Source: Litoreibacter albidus (lineage in GTDB: Bacteria > Pseudomonadota > Alphaproteobacteria > Rhodobacterales > Rhodobacteraceae). From it: a DNA stretch of 64,000 nucleotides. A program made the position numbers and the translations under genes. The notes beneath the pieces are model-generated. The model made no database searches. It was given only the letters and a program-made list of their open reading frames with translations, and had not been told where the DNA came from. Shown here in pieces: positions 17,518 to 26,699 of the stretch; the stretch's first letter is position 1, and each line of letters starts with the position of its first letter. The stretch spans positions 1-64,000 of the forward strand of contig NZ_FNOI01000011.1 in assembly GCF_900107015.1 (NCBI RefSeq). Reading direction: 5' to 3'.

Positions 17518-17570
17518 ACTTAATGCCTCTAGAAACAACAGATGATGCCCCTAAACAGATAGGGGCCAAG

Positions 17571-18776
17571 ATGACTACCAAGCAGCAAGATTTTTCCACT
17601 CGCGCCATCCACCACGGCTACGACGCCCAGACAGAGCAAGGCGCGTTGAACCCGCCAATCTACATGAGTTCAACCTTCACGTTTGAGACCGCCGAAGCGG
17701 GTGGCGACATGTTCGCGGGCGAGGCGCAGGGCCACTTCTACTCGCGCATCTCCAACCCGACGCTAGATCATCTGGAACAGCGGATTGCCAACCTTGAGGG
17801 TGCGCAAGCAGGGCTGTGCACGGCTTCAGGCATGGGGGCCATCACGTCCACCATGTGGTCATTTTTGGAAGCGGGCGATGAGGTGATCATCGACAAGACC
17901 CTCTACGGCTGCACATTTGCATTCATGACCCACGGCTTGCCGCGCTTCGGGGTCAAGGTAACGCTGGTCGACATGACGAACCCCGAAAACCTGCGCCACG
18001 CCATCAGCGCCAACACCAAAATCGTGTACTTCGAGACCCCTGCGAACCCCAACAACCGTCTGGTGGATATCGCCGCCATTTCGCAAATTGCGCATGAGGC
18101 AGGGGCCAAGGTGGTGGTGGACAACACCTATGCAACGCCTGTGTTAACGCGGCCCATTGAGCACGGCGCGGATATCGTGGTCCATTCGGCCACCAAGTTC
18201 CTAAGTGGGCACGGCGACGTGGTGGCGGGCCTCGTTGTCGGCAGCCTAGAGGACATGACGCAAGTGCGGCTGGTCGGGCTTAAGGATATGACCGGCGCCG
18301 TGATGTCGCCGCTCACGGCGATGCAACTGTTGCGCGGGATTAAAACGCTGGAACTGCGCATGGCACGGCACTGCGAAACCGCGATGAAAGTTGCCAAAGC
18401 GCTGGCCGAACATCCGGCCGTGTTGTCGGTCTCCTACCCTGGTCTGGATGACTTCCCCCAAGCGGAACTGGCGCGGCGTCAGATGTCGGACTTTGGCGGC
18501 ATGATCCCGTTTGAGGTAAAGGGCGGCAAGGCTGGCGGCATCGCCGTGATGAACAGGTTAAATCTGGTTCAACGTGCCGTAAGCTTGGGCGACGCGGAAA
18601 GCTTGATCCAGCATCCGGCTAGCATGACCCATTCCACCTACTCCCCCGAAGAACGTGCCGAGCATGGTATCGCAGAAGGTTTGGTGCGGCTGTCCGTAGG
18701 CCTCGAGGGGGCCGACGATATCATAGGCGATCTGTATAGCGCGCTTTCCGCGCATAACATGCAGGCCGCCGAGTAG
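17571..18776 (+). CDS. mdeA: Methionine gamma-lyase
   Basis: The 401-residue PLP enzyme (start MTTKQQDFSTRAIHHGYDA; an upstream ATG at 17523 would add 16 residues) matches P. putida methionine gamma-lyase along its full length. Key features are FYSRISNPT, SGMGAIT, the diagnostic cysteine in DKTLYGCTFAF (about residue 114), the PLP lysine in VVHSATKFLSGHGD (about residue 207), and AVSLGDAESLIQHPASMTHS. It splits L-methionine into methanethiol, ammonia and 2-oxobutyrate. The 2-oxobutyrate is probably taken by the AceE-like enzyme at 20780. Confidence 0.92.
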   Translation: MTTKQQDFSTRAIHHGYDAQTEQGALNPPIYMSSTFTFETAEAGGDMFAGEAQGHFYSRISNPTLDHLEQRIANLEGAQAGLCTASGMGAITSTMWSFLEAGDEVIIDKTLYGCTFAFMTHGLPRFGVKVTLVDMTNPENLRHAISANTKIVYFETPANPNNRLVDIAAISQIAHEAGAKVVVDNTYATPVLTRPIEHGADIVVHSATKFLSGHGDVVAGLVVGSLEDMTQVRLVGLKDMTGAVMSPLTAMQLLRGIKTLELRMARHCETAMKVAKALAEHPAVLSVSYPGLDDFPQAELARRQMSDFGGMIPFEVKGGKAGGIAVMNRLNLVQRAVSLGDAESLIQHPASMTHSTYSPEERAEHGIAEGLVRLSVGLEGADDIIGDLYSALSAHNMQAAE

Positions 18777-18860
18777 CCGCCCTCCTAGACAGGCGGCGGG
18801 TGCAGATAATCAACGAATGACCTGCGCCCGCACCAACCCCACCTCAAGCCGGAGCACCGC

Positions 18861-20183
18861 ATGGCCGACCATAAGATCTTAGGCGACACCGCCAGCAAGA
18901 CCCCAAACCGCACCACCGGCGGCTGGCTGAATGACTTGACGCGCGCGCGCAGCGCCGGACCGGTTCTGGCAGACCACCCTGCCCCTGGCACGGGCCTATC
19001 AACGACGGCTGTTCATGCCGGCACACATGACGACCCACGCACCGGTGCGGTCGGCACGCCGATCTATCAGGCGTCAACTTTTGTGTTGAATGAACATCAA
19101 TACGAATCCGTCGAGGAAGGCTTTGCCCGTGATCGGTTCATCTATTCGCGCTATGGCAACCCATCGCAATGGGCCGTTCAGGAAAAGCTAGCTGCGCTTG
19201 AGGGCGCTGAATCTGCTATCGTATTCAGCTCCGGCATGGCAGCGATCACCAGCACCGTTTTGGCCCTGATGGACAAAGGCGCACATGTGGTGGCGTCCAG
19301 CGACCTTTATGGCGGGACTTTCAATCTGTTCAATCAGGAGTTCCCGACACTCGGCATGTCCTGCACTATGGTTGACAGCTATGATTTCGATGCCATCGAA
19401 GCCGCAATCCAACCCAATACGCAGATGATGTATTTCGAGGCGATCACCAATCCGCTGCTAAAGATCATCGACATCCCGCGGCTGGCCGAAATCGCCAAGC
19501 GGCGCAACGTACGGTTGGTGGTGGATGCTACCTTCGCGCCACCCATTGCAATGCGCACCTTGGAACACGGCGTTGACGTGGTCATCCATTCCGCATCAAA
19601 ATACCTCAATGGTCACAGTGACCTGATTGCAGGCGTTGCAGCCGGCCCGCGCAAACTGATCGACATGATCTGGCCTCGCCTGTTGAACTATGGCGGCTCC
19701 TTAGATCCGCACGCCTGTTTCCTGCTGGAGCGCGGTTTGAAAACTCTTGCCGTGCGCATGCGGGCCCATGAAGAAAGCGCCACAGCACTGGCGCACTATC
19801 TGGAAAGCCACCCGAAGGTGAAGAAGGTCTTCTACCCCTTCCTGAAGAGCCACCCGGATTATGCTACCGCCAAACGCCTGCTGAAAAACGGCACCGGCAA
19901 TATCACTTTCGTGATTGAAGGTGGCGATGCCGCAGCACTTCGTTTGGTAAACGCCCTTCGCATCCCCAAACAAGCGACTAGCCTTGGCGGAGTCGAAAGC
20001 TTGATAAGCTTACCATTCAACACATCTCAAGCGACGTTCACCACCCGTCAACGGGCAGATGTGGGGATTGATCCGGGGTGTGTGCGCTTGTCTGTCGGCA
20101 TTGAAGATGCCGCCGACCTGATCGCCGATTTTGACCATGCCCTTAGCGCCATATACGCAGAAAAGGAAAATGCATATGCGTAA
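18861..20183 (+). CDS. Second Cys/Met-metabolism PLP lyase
   Basis: The 440-residue protein belongs to the trans-sulfuration family: YSRYGNPSQWAVQEKLAALEG, SSGMAAITSTVLAL, the PLP lysine in VIHSASKYLNGHSDLIAG, and SLGGVESLISLPFNTSQAT. Where methionine gamma-lyase has Cys in LYGC, this protein has LYGG, so it is a related but distinct enzyme, such as a cystathionine or homocysteine lyase. It has an N-terminal extension of about 50 residues. It lies 84 bases after mdeA and overlaps the OsmC-like gene by eight bases, which suggests one operon. Confidence 0.8.
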   Translation: MADHKILGDTASKTPNRTTGGWLNDLTRARSAGPVLADHPAPGTGLSTTAVHAGTHDDPRTGAVGTPIYQASTFVLNEHQYESVEEGFARDRFIYSRYGNPSQWAVQEKLAALEGAESAIVFSSGMAAITSTVLALMDKGAHVVASSDLYGGTFNLFNQEFPTLGMSCTMVDSYDFDAIEAAIQPNTQMMYFEAITNPLLKIIDIPRLAEIAKRRNVRLVVDATFAPPIAMRTLEHGVDVVIHSASKYLNGHSDLIAGVAAGPRKLIDMIWPRLLNYGGSLDPHACFLLERGLKTLAVRMRAHEESATALAHYLESHPKVKKVFYPFLKSHPDYATAKRLLKNGTGNITFVIEGGDAAALRLVNALRIPKQATSLGGVESLISLPFNTSQATFTTRQRADVGIDPGCVRLSVGIEDAADLIADFDHALSAIYAEKENAYA

Positions 20184-20727
20184 CAGCATTCCAACCTCCG
20201 CCCTCAGTGAATTCGTGAACGAAGTTGCAAGCTCCCCCGAAGAGGCGTTGATGGACTACGGCATTGAGATAAACTGGGAGAGTGGCACGCGTTCGCGCAC
20301 CGAGACCAAATCAATGAAGGTTGGGCCGCATCAGGTCAGCCGGTCATTCACTTGGAAAGCGGATGAGCCGCGCCAGTTAATGGGCAACAACCACGGCCCA
20401 AACCCGCAAGAATTGCTGCTGTCAGGTCTGGGGTCATGCATGATGGTCAGCTTTATCGCCGGGGCCACCGCTGAAGGCATCCAGCTTGAATCCGTGAAGA
20501 TAGATTTCGATGCGACGCTGGACCTGCGCGGGTTCATGGGGCTGGGCACCAACGCAACGGTGGGGTTCCCCGAAATCCGTTACAAAATCTACGTGACCGG
20601 TGATGCCACACCTGAACAATTTGCGGAACTACACCGCAAATCCGTGTCCCACAGCCCAAACGCACAAACCATCCTCAATCCAGTTGGATTGACAGGCGAG
20701 ATCATCAGCACTCAAATCCAAGGCTAG
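20176..20727 (+). CDS. OsmC-family protein
   Basis: The 183-residue product (start MRNSIPTSALSEFV inside the end of the preceding gene) has the OsmC fold signature: NNHGPNPQELLLSGLGSCMMVSFIAGATAEGIQLESVKIDFDATLDLRGFMGL. Classical OsmC/Ohr peroxidases use two cysteines. The first is present in GSC, but the second-Cys region reads HRKSVSHSPNAQTI with no cysteine, so a standard Ohr mechanism is unlikely. Its place in a thiol-releasing pathway suggests handling of methanethiol or organic peroxide stress, but that is inference. Confidence 0.8.
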   Translation: MRNSIPTSALSEFVNEVASSPEEALMDYGIEINWESGTRSRTETKSMKVGPHQVSRSFTWKADEPRQLMGNNHGPNPQELLLSGLGSCMMVSFIAGATAEGIQLESVKIDFDATLDLRGFMGLGTNATVGFPEIRYKIYVTGDATPEQFAELHRKSVSHSPNAQTILNPVGLTGEIISTQIQG

Positions 20728-20779
20728 CACGCGTCATACTCCCGTCACGCCTTGCCACCGCAACTAGAAAGCCATCCCA

Positions 20780-23164
20780 ATGTCCCAGATTGATCAAAGC
20801 CACCTTAAGACCATCGAGCAACGACTGTTATGGCTATCACATTGGATGATCCACAACGCCAACCACATTCGCCCAAAGGCGGACGGGATCAAGGTTGGTG
20901 GGCATCAGGCGTCCTCTGCGTCCATGGTGTCGATCATGACGGCGCTCTATTTCAGCGCCTTGCGGCCAGAGGATCGGGTGGCGGTAAAGCCGCACGCCTC
21001 CCCGATATTTCACGCGATCCAGTATCTGATGGGCAACCAAACCCGCGAGAAAATGGAAGCCTTCCGTGGCTTCAACGGGGTGCAGAGCTACCCGAGCCGG
21101 ACCAAGGACATCGACGATGTGGACTTCTCCACCGGATCGGTCGGGCTTGGCGTGGCGATCACGTCTTTTGCCTCAATCGTGCAGGATTACATCGCGGCAA
21201 AAAGCTGGGGCGACGGCATGCCCTTGGGCCGCATGGTGGCGCTGGTGGGCGATGCAGAACTCGACGAGGGCAACATCTACGAGGCCTTGCAAGAGGGCTG
21301 GAAAAACGACCTGCGCAACACATGGTGGATTATCGACTATAACCGCCAATCGCTAGACGGTGTGGTGCGCGAGGGGCTGTTCAAGCGGATTGAGCAGATA
21401 TTTGACGCCTTCGGCTGGGACGTGGTGAAGGTAAAATACGGCGCATTACAGCGCGCCGCCTTCAAAGAACCGGGCGGTGAAAAACTGCGCGACTGGATCG
21501 ACAACTGCCCGAACCAGCTTTACTCCGCGCTGACCTTTATGGGCGGGGCTGTCTGGCGCAAACGCCTGATGGATGCGCTTGGCGATCAGGGCGATGTGAC
21601 TGCGTTGATCGAAGCGCGCAGCGACGATGAATTGGCCGAGCTGATGGAAAACCTTGGCGGCAACTGCGTGCAAACCATGGCCGAAACTTTTGACGCCATC
21701 GACCACGACCGCCCCACATGCTTCCTCGCCTACACGATCAAAGGGTGGGGCACGCCGATTGCGGGCCACAAGGACAACCACGGCGGGCTAATGAACAAGG
21801 CCCAGATGGCCGCGTGGCAAAAGCACATGGGCGTGGCCGATGGGGAGGAATGGGAGAAATTTGCAACCGTGGCCGACCCCGACGCCCTGCAAGCCACGCT
21901 CGACAAGACGCCCTTCTTCGCCAAGGGCCCGCGCCGCTACTCTGACGATGTGTTGGCCGTTCCAGCGATTGAGCTGACAACAGACCGCGAGATTTCGACG
22001 CAAATGGCCTTTGGCAAAGTGCTGGATGATCTGTCAAAAGGCGACAGCGATCTGGCCGCACGGATCGTCACCATGTCGCCCGATGTGACCGGCACCACGA
22101 ACCTCGGCCCATGGGTGAACCGGCGCAAGCTGTTCGCGCGGACCGAGCAGGCGGATACTTTCATCAACGAGAAAATTCCCTCCACCGCGAAATGGGAGTT
22201 TACGCCGAAAGGCCAACACATCGAGCTTGGCATCGCGGAAATGAACCTGTTCTTGCTGCTGGGCGCAGCTGGCCTGTCGCATTCGCTATTTGGCAAGCGG
22301 GTGATCCCCATCGGCACGGTATACGACCCTTTCGTTGCCCGTGGCCTCGATGCGCTGAACTACGCCTGTTATCAGGACGCGCGGTTCATGATTGTCGGCA
22401 CCCCGTCCGGTGTCACGCTGGCGCCCGAAGGCGGCGCGCACCAATCCATCGGCTCCCCCTTGATCGGTATGAGCCAAGACGGGCTCGCGAGCTTCGAGCC
22501 TGCGTTTGCAGACGAGTTGGCCGTCATCATGAGTTGGGCTTTCGACTACCTCCAAAGAGATGGTGAGGGCGATCCCGATGAACGCACATGGCTGCGCGAC
22601 GAGACGGGCGGCTCGGTCTATCTGCGCCTGACCACAAACCCCATCGAGCAACCCGGCAAGCGCGTGGACGAAGACTTCCGCCAAGGCGCGATCGACGGGG
22701 CGTACTGGCTACGCAAACCCGGCCCGAACTGCGAGGTCGTTATCGCCTATCAAGGGGCCGTCGCACCCGAGGCGATCAAAGCCGCAGGCACCATTGCAGG
22801 GGGCCGTAGAGACGTCGGCGTGCTCGCTGTCACCTCCGCTGATAGGCTCAACGCAGGTTGGACCGCCGCGCAACGTGCGCGCGCGCGTGGAAATGCGCAG
22901 GCAGAGAGCCATGTCGAAACACTACTGTCCGCCTTACCGCGCGACTGCAAGCTGATCACCGTGATTGACGGCCATCCCGCCACGCTGTCTTGGCTTGGTT
23001 CCGTGATCGGGCACCAAACGGTACCCTTGGGTGTGGAACACTTTGGCCAGACCGGCACCATCGCCGATCTCTACAGCCACTTTGGCATTGATGCCGCGTC
23101 GATCGTGGAAAAGGTGCACGGGCTGACACCGGGGAAGCCAGTGCGGCTCACAAACGTCGGCTGA
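20780..23164 (+). CDS. mdeB: AceE-like 2-oxoacid (2-oxobutyrate) dehydrogenase E1
   Basis: The 794-residue enzyme resembles the homodimeric pyruvate dehydrogenase E1. It has the TPP motif running from GDAELDEGN to the Asn of WWIIDYNRQSLDG (about residues 157-190), YTIKGWGTPIAGHKDNHGG, and a transketolase-type central domain (GIAEMNLFLLLGAAG, GTPSGVTLAPEGGAHQSIG). In P. putida mdeB, an AceE homologue beside mdeA, handles 2-oxobutyrate, and the same role is expected here. No E2 or E3 subunit is encoded nearby, so it would use those of a housekeeping complex. It is shorter than typical AceE (about 890). Confidence 0.85.
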   Translation: MSQIDQSHLKTIEQRLLWLSHWMIHNANHIRPKADGIKVGGHQASSASMVSIMTALYFSALRPEDRVAVKPHASPIFHAIQYLMGNQTREKMEAFRGFNGVQSYPSRTKDIDDVDFSTGSVGLGVAITSFASIVQDYIAAKSWGDGMPLGRMVALVGDAELDEGNIYEALQEGWKNDLRNTWWIIDYNRQSLDGVVREGLFKRIEQIFDAFGWDVVKVKYGALQRAAFKEPGGEKLRDWIDNCPNQLYSALTFMGGAVWRKRLMDALGDQGDVTALIEARSDDELAELMENLGGNCVQTMAETFDAIDHDRPTCFLAYTIKGWGTPIAGHKDNHGGLMNKAQMAAWQKHMGVADGEEWEKFATVADPDALQATLDKTPFFAKGPRRYSDDVLAVPAIELTTDREISTQMAFGKVLDDLSKGDSDLAARIVTMSPDVTGTTNLGPWVNRRKLFARTEQADTFINEKIPSTAKWEFTPKGQHIELGIAEMNLFLLLGAAGLSHSLFGKRVIPIGTVYDPFVARGLDALNYACYQDARFMIVGTPSGVTLAPEGGAHQSIGSPLIGMSQDGLASFEPAFADELAVIMSWAFDYLQRDGEGDPDERTWLRDETGGSVYLRLTTNPIEQPGKRVDEDFRQGAIDGAYWLRKPGPNCEVVIAYQGAVAPEAIKAAGTIAGGRRDVGVLAVTSADRLNAGWTAAQRARARGNAQAESHVETLLSALPRDCKLITVIDGHPATLSWLGSVIGHQTVPLGVEHFGQTGTIADLYSHFGIDAASIVEKVHGLTPGKPVRLTNVG

Positions 23165-23199
23165 ATTAGCAATGCGAGGCAAGCGCGGATTTGCGGCTA

Positions 23200-23227
23200 G
23201 GTCCGCCGACTATCTGGTCGGCGGGCC
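23200..23227. terminator. Hairpin between convergent mdeB and serine hydrolase genes
   Basis: CCGCCGAC and GTCGGCGG form a perfect 8-base stem, extendable by a few pairs, with a 6-base loop. It lies in the 66-base gap where two genes end facing each other, so it probably serves both. No T-run is present on either side. Confidence 0.6.
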
Positions 23228-23230
23228 ACT

Positions 23231-24325
23231 CTACCCCCGCGCGTCCAACTCCGCGATCATCATTTCGTAGGCGTGAACCATATACTTAGGATGCGCCGCG
23301 TTACGATCTGACCTTGCAAGCCAAAGGCCCGTGGACAGGTACGAGTTCCCGCTGAACGTCCGCATAACAACAGTCAGGTTCCGCGCGGGGTCGATCAGCA
23401 TGTAATGGCCCCCGTAGCCATCGGTCCAGACGGTATTCGTATTCTCATCAATCCACCAGATATACCCCGACGCAGTGTATCTGCCGCTATTCGTTAGGGC
23501 GCTGAGCGGCGAGGTGCTCAGCTCAATCCATGCGGCAGGGACAACCTGCTTGCCGTCCCACATACCGTTATTCGCGACCATCGCACCGATACGGGCAAAA
23601 TCGCGCGCGCTGGTATACATATAGTACATTTCATGCCGCGACCCATTGTTCGGCATGAACCAAGGATCGCCCATAACAACGTTGTCCGCGTCGAAATCCT
23701 GCATTCCCAGCGGTTCGGCCAGATATTTTTCCATAAACTGGCCGATGGGTTGGCCAGTCTCTTGGATGAAGATCGTGCCCAAGGCGTTGTAATCAAAATT
23801 ATTGGAGAAAAAGAATTCCCCCGGCAGGTGTGATCCGCGTGCGGGGCGATCGGTGATCTGCGCGTCATGCTCACCCTCGGCAGGCAGATAGATACCGGAC
23901 CGCGCCATCAGTAAATCGCGGATTGTCGCGGTCTTTTCCTGTTCCGTCAGCGGCGTGTTTTCATCGATGTTCAGCTCAGCCAAGGTTTTGTCGAGGTCGA
24001 TCAGCCCCTGATCAATGGCGATCCCGTAAAGCAAGCTCAGCACTGCTTTGCGGGTGGATGCGCCGTTCATAATGCGTGTTGTGTCACCGTACTCGTAGAT
24101 GGATGTCCCATCCAGCACTGCCATGATGACTTCGACATGCTCGCTTTCGGTCTCCAGATAGTCGTCAATCGCCGCCACTGTTTCCGTCGAGATCGCGTCC
24201 GATTTTTGGAGCTCCACCCCATAGGCCGGATCAGGATCCGTGACTTGGGGCATTGCAAAATACAGCGCCGCAACAATGATCGCAGCCAACAAACCGTAAA
24301 TGAAATTTTTTGTCGTTTTTGTCAT
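23231..24325 (-). CDS. Serine hydrolase (beta-lactamase/esterase class C fold)
   Basis: The 364-residue protein from MTKTTKNFIYGLLAAIIVAALYF has a single N-terminal membrane anchor or uncleaved signal. The catalytic S-x-x-K appears as GASTRKAVLSLLYGIA, followed by the Tyr motif FDYNALG and a late WTDGYGGHYMLIDPARNLTVVM where the KTG-like strand is expected. Relatives are periplasmic esterases or peptidases of unknown substrate. It stands between the methionine and haem loci with its own orientation; no operon partner is visible. Confidence 0.8.
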   Translation of the reverse strand: MTKTTKNFIYGLLAAIIVAALYFAMPQVTDPDPAYGVELQKSDAISTETVAAIDDYLETESEHVEVIMAVLDGTSIYEYGDTTRIMNGASTRKAVLSLLYGIAIDQGLIDLDKTLAELNIDENTPLTEQEKTATIRDLLMARSGIYLPAEGEHDAQITDRPARGSHLPGEFFFSNNFDYNALGTIFIQETGQPIGQFMEKYLAEPLGMQDFDADNVVMGDPWFMPNNGSRHEMYYMYTSARDFARIGAMVANNGMWDGKQVVPAAWIELSTSPLSALTNSGRYTASGYIWWIDENTNTVWTDGYGGHYMLIDPARNLTVVMRTFSGNSYLSTGLWLARSDRNAAHPKYMVHAYEMMIAELDARG

Positions 24326-24436
24326 AATAATTTCCATAATTTGGCCCACAAACGACGCCGACCTGTGGGGCCTTCTGTCAAATACCACGACATTGGTAAC
24401 CGAACGAAGACACTCTGCAAGAAACTATTCTTGGAC

Positions 24437-24474
24437 GCCGCGGCGCGAGGGCACCTAATACCTCGCGCCGCGGC
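24437..24474 (-). terminator. Strong 14-bp hairpin after the haem receptor gene
   Basis: A perfect 14-base inverted repeat (arms beginning GCCGCGGCGC and ending GCGCCGCGGC) surrounds a 10-base loop, immediately downstream of the leftward receptor gene that ends at 24485. It lacks a T-run but is very stable. It probably ends or stabilises the receptor transcript. Confidence 0.6.
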
Positions 24475-24484
24475 CGCTCCTGCC

Positions 24485-26485
24485 TCAGAAGCTTTTCGCC
24501 AGCGTTAGCTTAACGTTGCGCCCTGCGGCAGCGCGTGTGGACAGGCGACGTTGGTACTGTTTGTCGAAGACGTTCTCGACCCCAACGCGGACCTCCATGC
24601 CCTCCAGCACCCCTTGCTGCGGCCTGTAGGTGGCGCGCAGATTGTGAACTCCGAACCCTGCCGTAGGCGTGGCCGATTTGGTGTAGCGGCGCTGCGCCAC
24701 GACTTCCCAGCTCAGGTCCAACTCATCCCCGAACTTTTTGCCCAGCGTCAGGTTAACCCCATTGGCTGGCACATTGCGCCAGTCGACGGTGGTGCCGCCG
24801 GGTTGGTACTCGGTGCCGCTCGCAATGTTCGCGTTCAGGTCAACATAGATGCCGCTTTCCATGGCGTAAGACGCTTCAAGCTCCAGCCCTTTCACCTCGA
24901 TCTCGGTGATCGGCGTTCCGAAAGGCAAGCCCGACGCCTGATAGCTTGTCACGTCCCAAAGGCGGGTGTGATAGAGGTTACCTTTGATGCTAAACGTGTC
25001 GCCTTGCGCGAATACGTCAGTATTGGAATAGGCTGCGCCGACCTCCAGCGTCCGAGACTTTTCGGGTTGGGTCATGAATGCCGGACTGCCGAGGTCGTCA
25101 ATGATCGGCAAGCTTTCCGTATAAGCGGCGGAGCTGAACAGCGACAACCCGTTGGCGAACTCGTAGCGCAGCGACACGCCCCCCATCAGGGCCGCGTTCT
25201 TGAACGTGCCGTCATTCGGCGCGGTGGAGCCTGTGATTGTTGAACGCTCATAGCGCAGCGCAGGCGTGACACTCCACCCGTTACCAAAGCGCAATTCATC
25301 CACCGCAAATACCGCGATCCGGTCGTCCGTGCCGCCGGGGGAAGATGACGCATCCAAGCGGTCTTTGCGGATCAACTCCACACCGCTGCGCAGGTTGTGG
25401 GCAATGGCCCCCGTGCTAAACAGGCTCGTATTTTTCACCGTAAGCTTCGTCATCTCGTAGCGGTTATCCGCATTGACCAATGCCGCCAGCGTTCCTGTCT
25501 GGCCACTGACCCCCTCGCTTTGGATATCCTGATCCGCGTAGGACAGGGTCACATCCAGATCGACAAGGTCATTGCCTGTGGGGTTATAGCTATACCCCAG
25601 AACGGTGGTGCGGGACTGGGTTTGCCGGTCCACATTTCCGAACCCGATGCCGGTGGTAGTGAACGTATCAAAAGGCACGTCACGGTCGTCGGCGGAGGTG
25701 TCGCTATAGGCAAATGTCACCGCATGGGCGTTGTCTTCCCCGAAGCTGTATTTGGTTTTCAGCTGGTAGCTCGGCAGCTTGACGCCTTTGGTGCTGATGT
25801 CGTTGCCGTCGCCATCCTGCTGCACGCCTTGCTTGCGCCACGTATAGTTAAACAATGCCTCGAAGTTTTCGGTAGGCTGCCACGCCAGAATGGTGGAGGA
25901 CGTGATCCCGTCGCCATTGCTGGAAAACTGCAACGTCTCGCGGGCCACCAATCCCGGCACCCCGCCGGTGAAGTCGGAGGCATCCTTGCTCTCCAGTTTC
26001 ACCACGCCCCCCACAATACCGGATCCATATTCAAAACTGCCAATGGTGCCGCGAATAACCTCGACCTCTTTATACAGCTCTGGGTCGGTGAACAGTTGGG
26101 TGCCGATACGGTACAGCTCCTCCGCGCCGGTGCTGGCGCCGTCCACGATCACCGCGACTTTCTGGTCAGAGCCGAACGTCGAATTGCTACCGAAGCCGCG
26201 AATGTTGATGCCCGAACCTTGCGGAGTGGAGCCGTTCACCAGACTTACTCCCGGCACGGTGTCGATCAACTCACCCACAGTGCCGCCTTGACGGTCGTCG
26301 ATCTCGTCTTGATCCAATGTTGTTACGGCGACGTCGGTGTCTGTCTGCACGTCCCGTTTACTCTGGCCCAGAATGATGGTGCCCAGATCGCCGTCGTCCT
26401 GCGCTATTGCCGCGATGGGCAAACTGGCGACGACGATCAGCGCCGTGGTGGCGCGCAACGCGGCGCGCGAATTAAAATGTGGCAT
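24485..26485 (-). CDS. hmuR: TonB-dependent haem receptor
   Basis: The 666-residue protein has a signal peptide (...TALIVVASLPIAAIAQ), a TonB-box region (DDGDLGTIILGQSKR), a plug domain (GGTVGELIDTVPGVSLVNGSTPQGSGINIRGFG; VIRGTIGSFEYGSGIVGGVVKLESKD) and a beta barrel ending in aromatic Phe (LTLAKSF). It is divergent from hmuSTUV, so haem is the likely ligand; it would be energised by the ExbBD-TonB set at 36.8-39.1 kb. Binding residues cannot be assigned by eye. Confidence 0.88.
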   Translation of the reverse strand: MPHFNSRAALRATTALIVVASLPIAAIAQDDGDLGTIILGQSKRDVQTDTDVAVTTLDQDEIDDRQGGTVGELIDTVPGVSLVNGSTPQGSGINIRGFGSNSTFGSDQKVAVIVDGASTGAEELYRIGTQLFTDPELYKEVEVIRGTIGSFEYGSGIVGGVVKLESKDASDFTGGVPGLVARETLQFSSNGDGITSSTILAWQPTENFEALFNYTWRKQGVQQDGDGNDISTKGVKLPSYQLKTKYSFGEDNAHAVTFAYSDTSADDRDVPFDTFTTTGIGFGNVDRQTQSRTTVLGYSYNPTGNDLVDLDVTLSYADQDIQSEGVSGQTGTLAALVNADNRYEMTKLTVKNTSLFSTGAIAHNLRSGVELIRKDRLDASSSPGGTDDRIAVFAVDELRFGNGWSVTPALRYERSTITGSTAPNDGTFKNAALMGGVSLRYEFANGLSLFSSAAYTESLPIIDDLGSPAFMTQPEKSRTLEVGAAYSNTDVFAQGDTFSIKGNLYHTRLWDVTSYQASGLPFGTPITEIEVKGLELEASYAMESGIYVDLNANIASGTEYQPGGTTVDWRNVPANGVNLTLGKKFGDELDLSWEVVAQRRYTKSATPTAGFGVHNLRATYRPQQGVLEGMEVRVGVENVFDKQYQRRLSTRAAAGRNVKLTLAKSF

Positions 26486-26699
26486 GGTCTACCCCTCGGT
26501 TGCATGGCTGTGTCCAGATGCTTGCGATGGGCTGGCGTGGATTTCGTGGATTTTGGTCGGCAGATCAATCCGCCGCTTGCGTCTCTAAATTAATCCTACT
26601 AAAAGTGTCAACATTATTCCTGCCCGATGACGGGTTGGCAGCTACGCCCGCATAAATGGCCCAGCCACCACAGAAAATTCACCAATGTGAGGCGCTGAG
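26486..26699. promoter_or_regulatory. Divergent hmuR/hmuS promoter region
   Basis: This 214-base gap separates the receptor gene from the haem-use operon. An AT-rich patch at about 26583-26608 (TCTAAATTAATCCTACTAAA) loosely resembles iron-responsive operators of alphaproteobacteria (Irr/RirA type), but the match is imperfect. Iron control of both genes is expected from the function. Confidence 0.4.

Noticed and set aside
24551-26593. Long plus-strand open frames opposite the haem receptor
   Set aside because: They lie entirely antisense to a receptor with signal peptide, plug and barrel, and show no domain or ribosome site.
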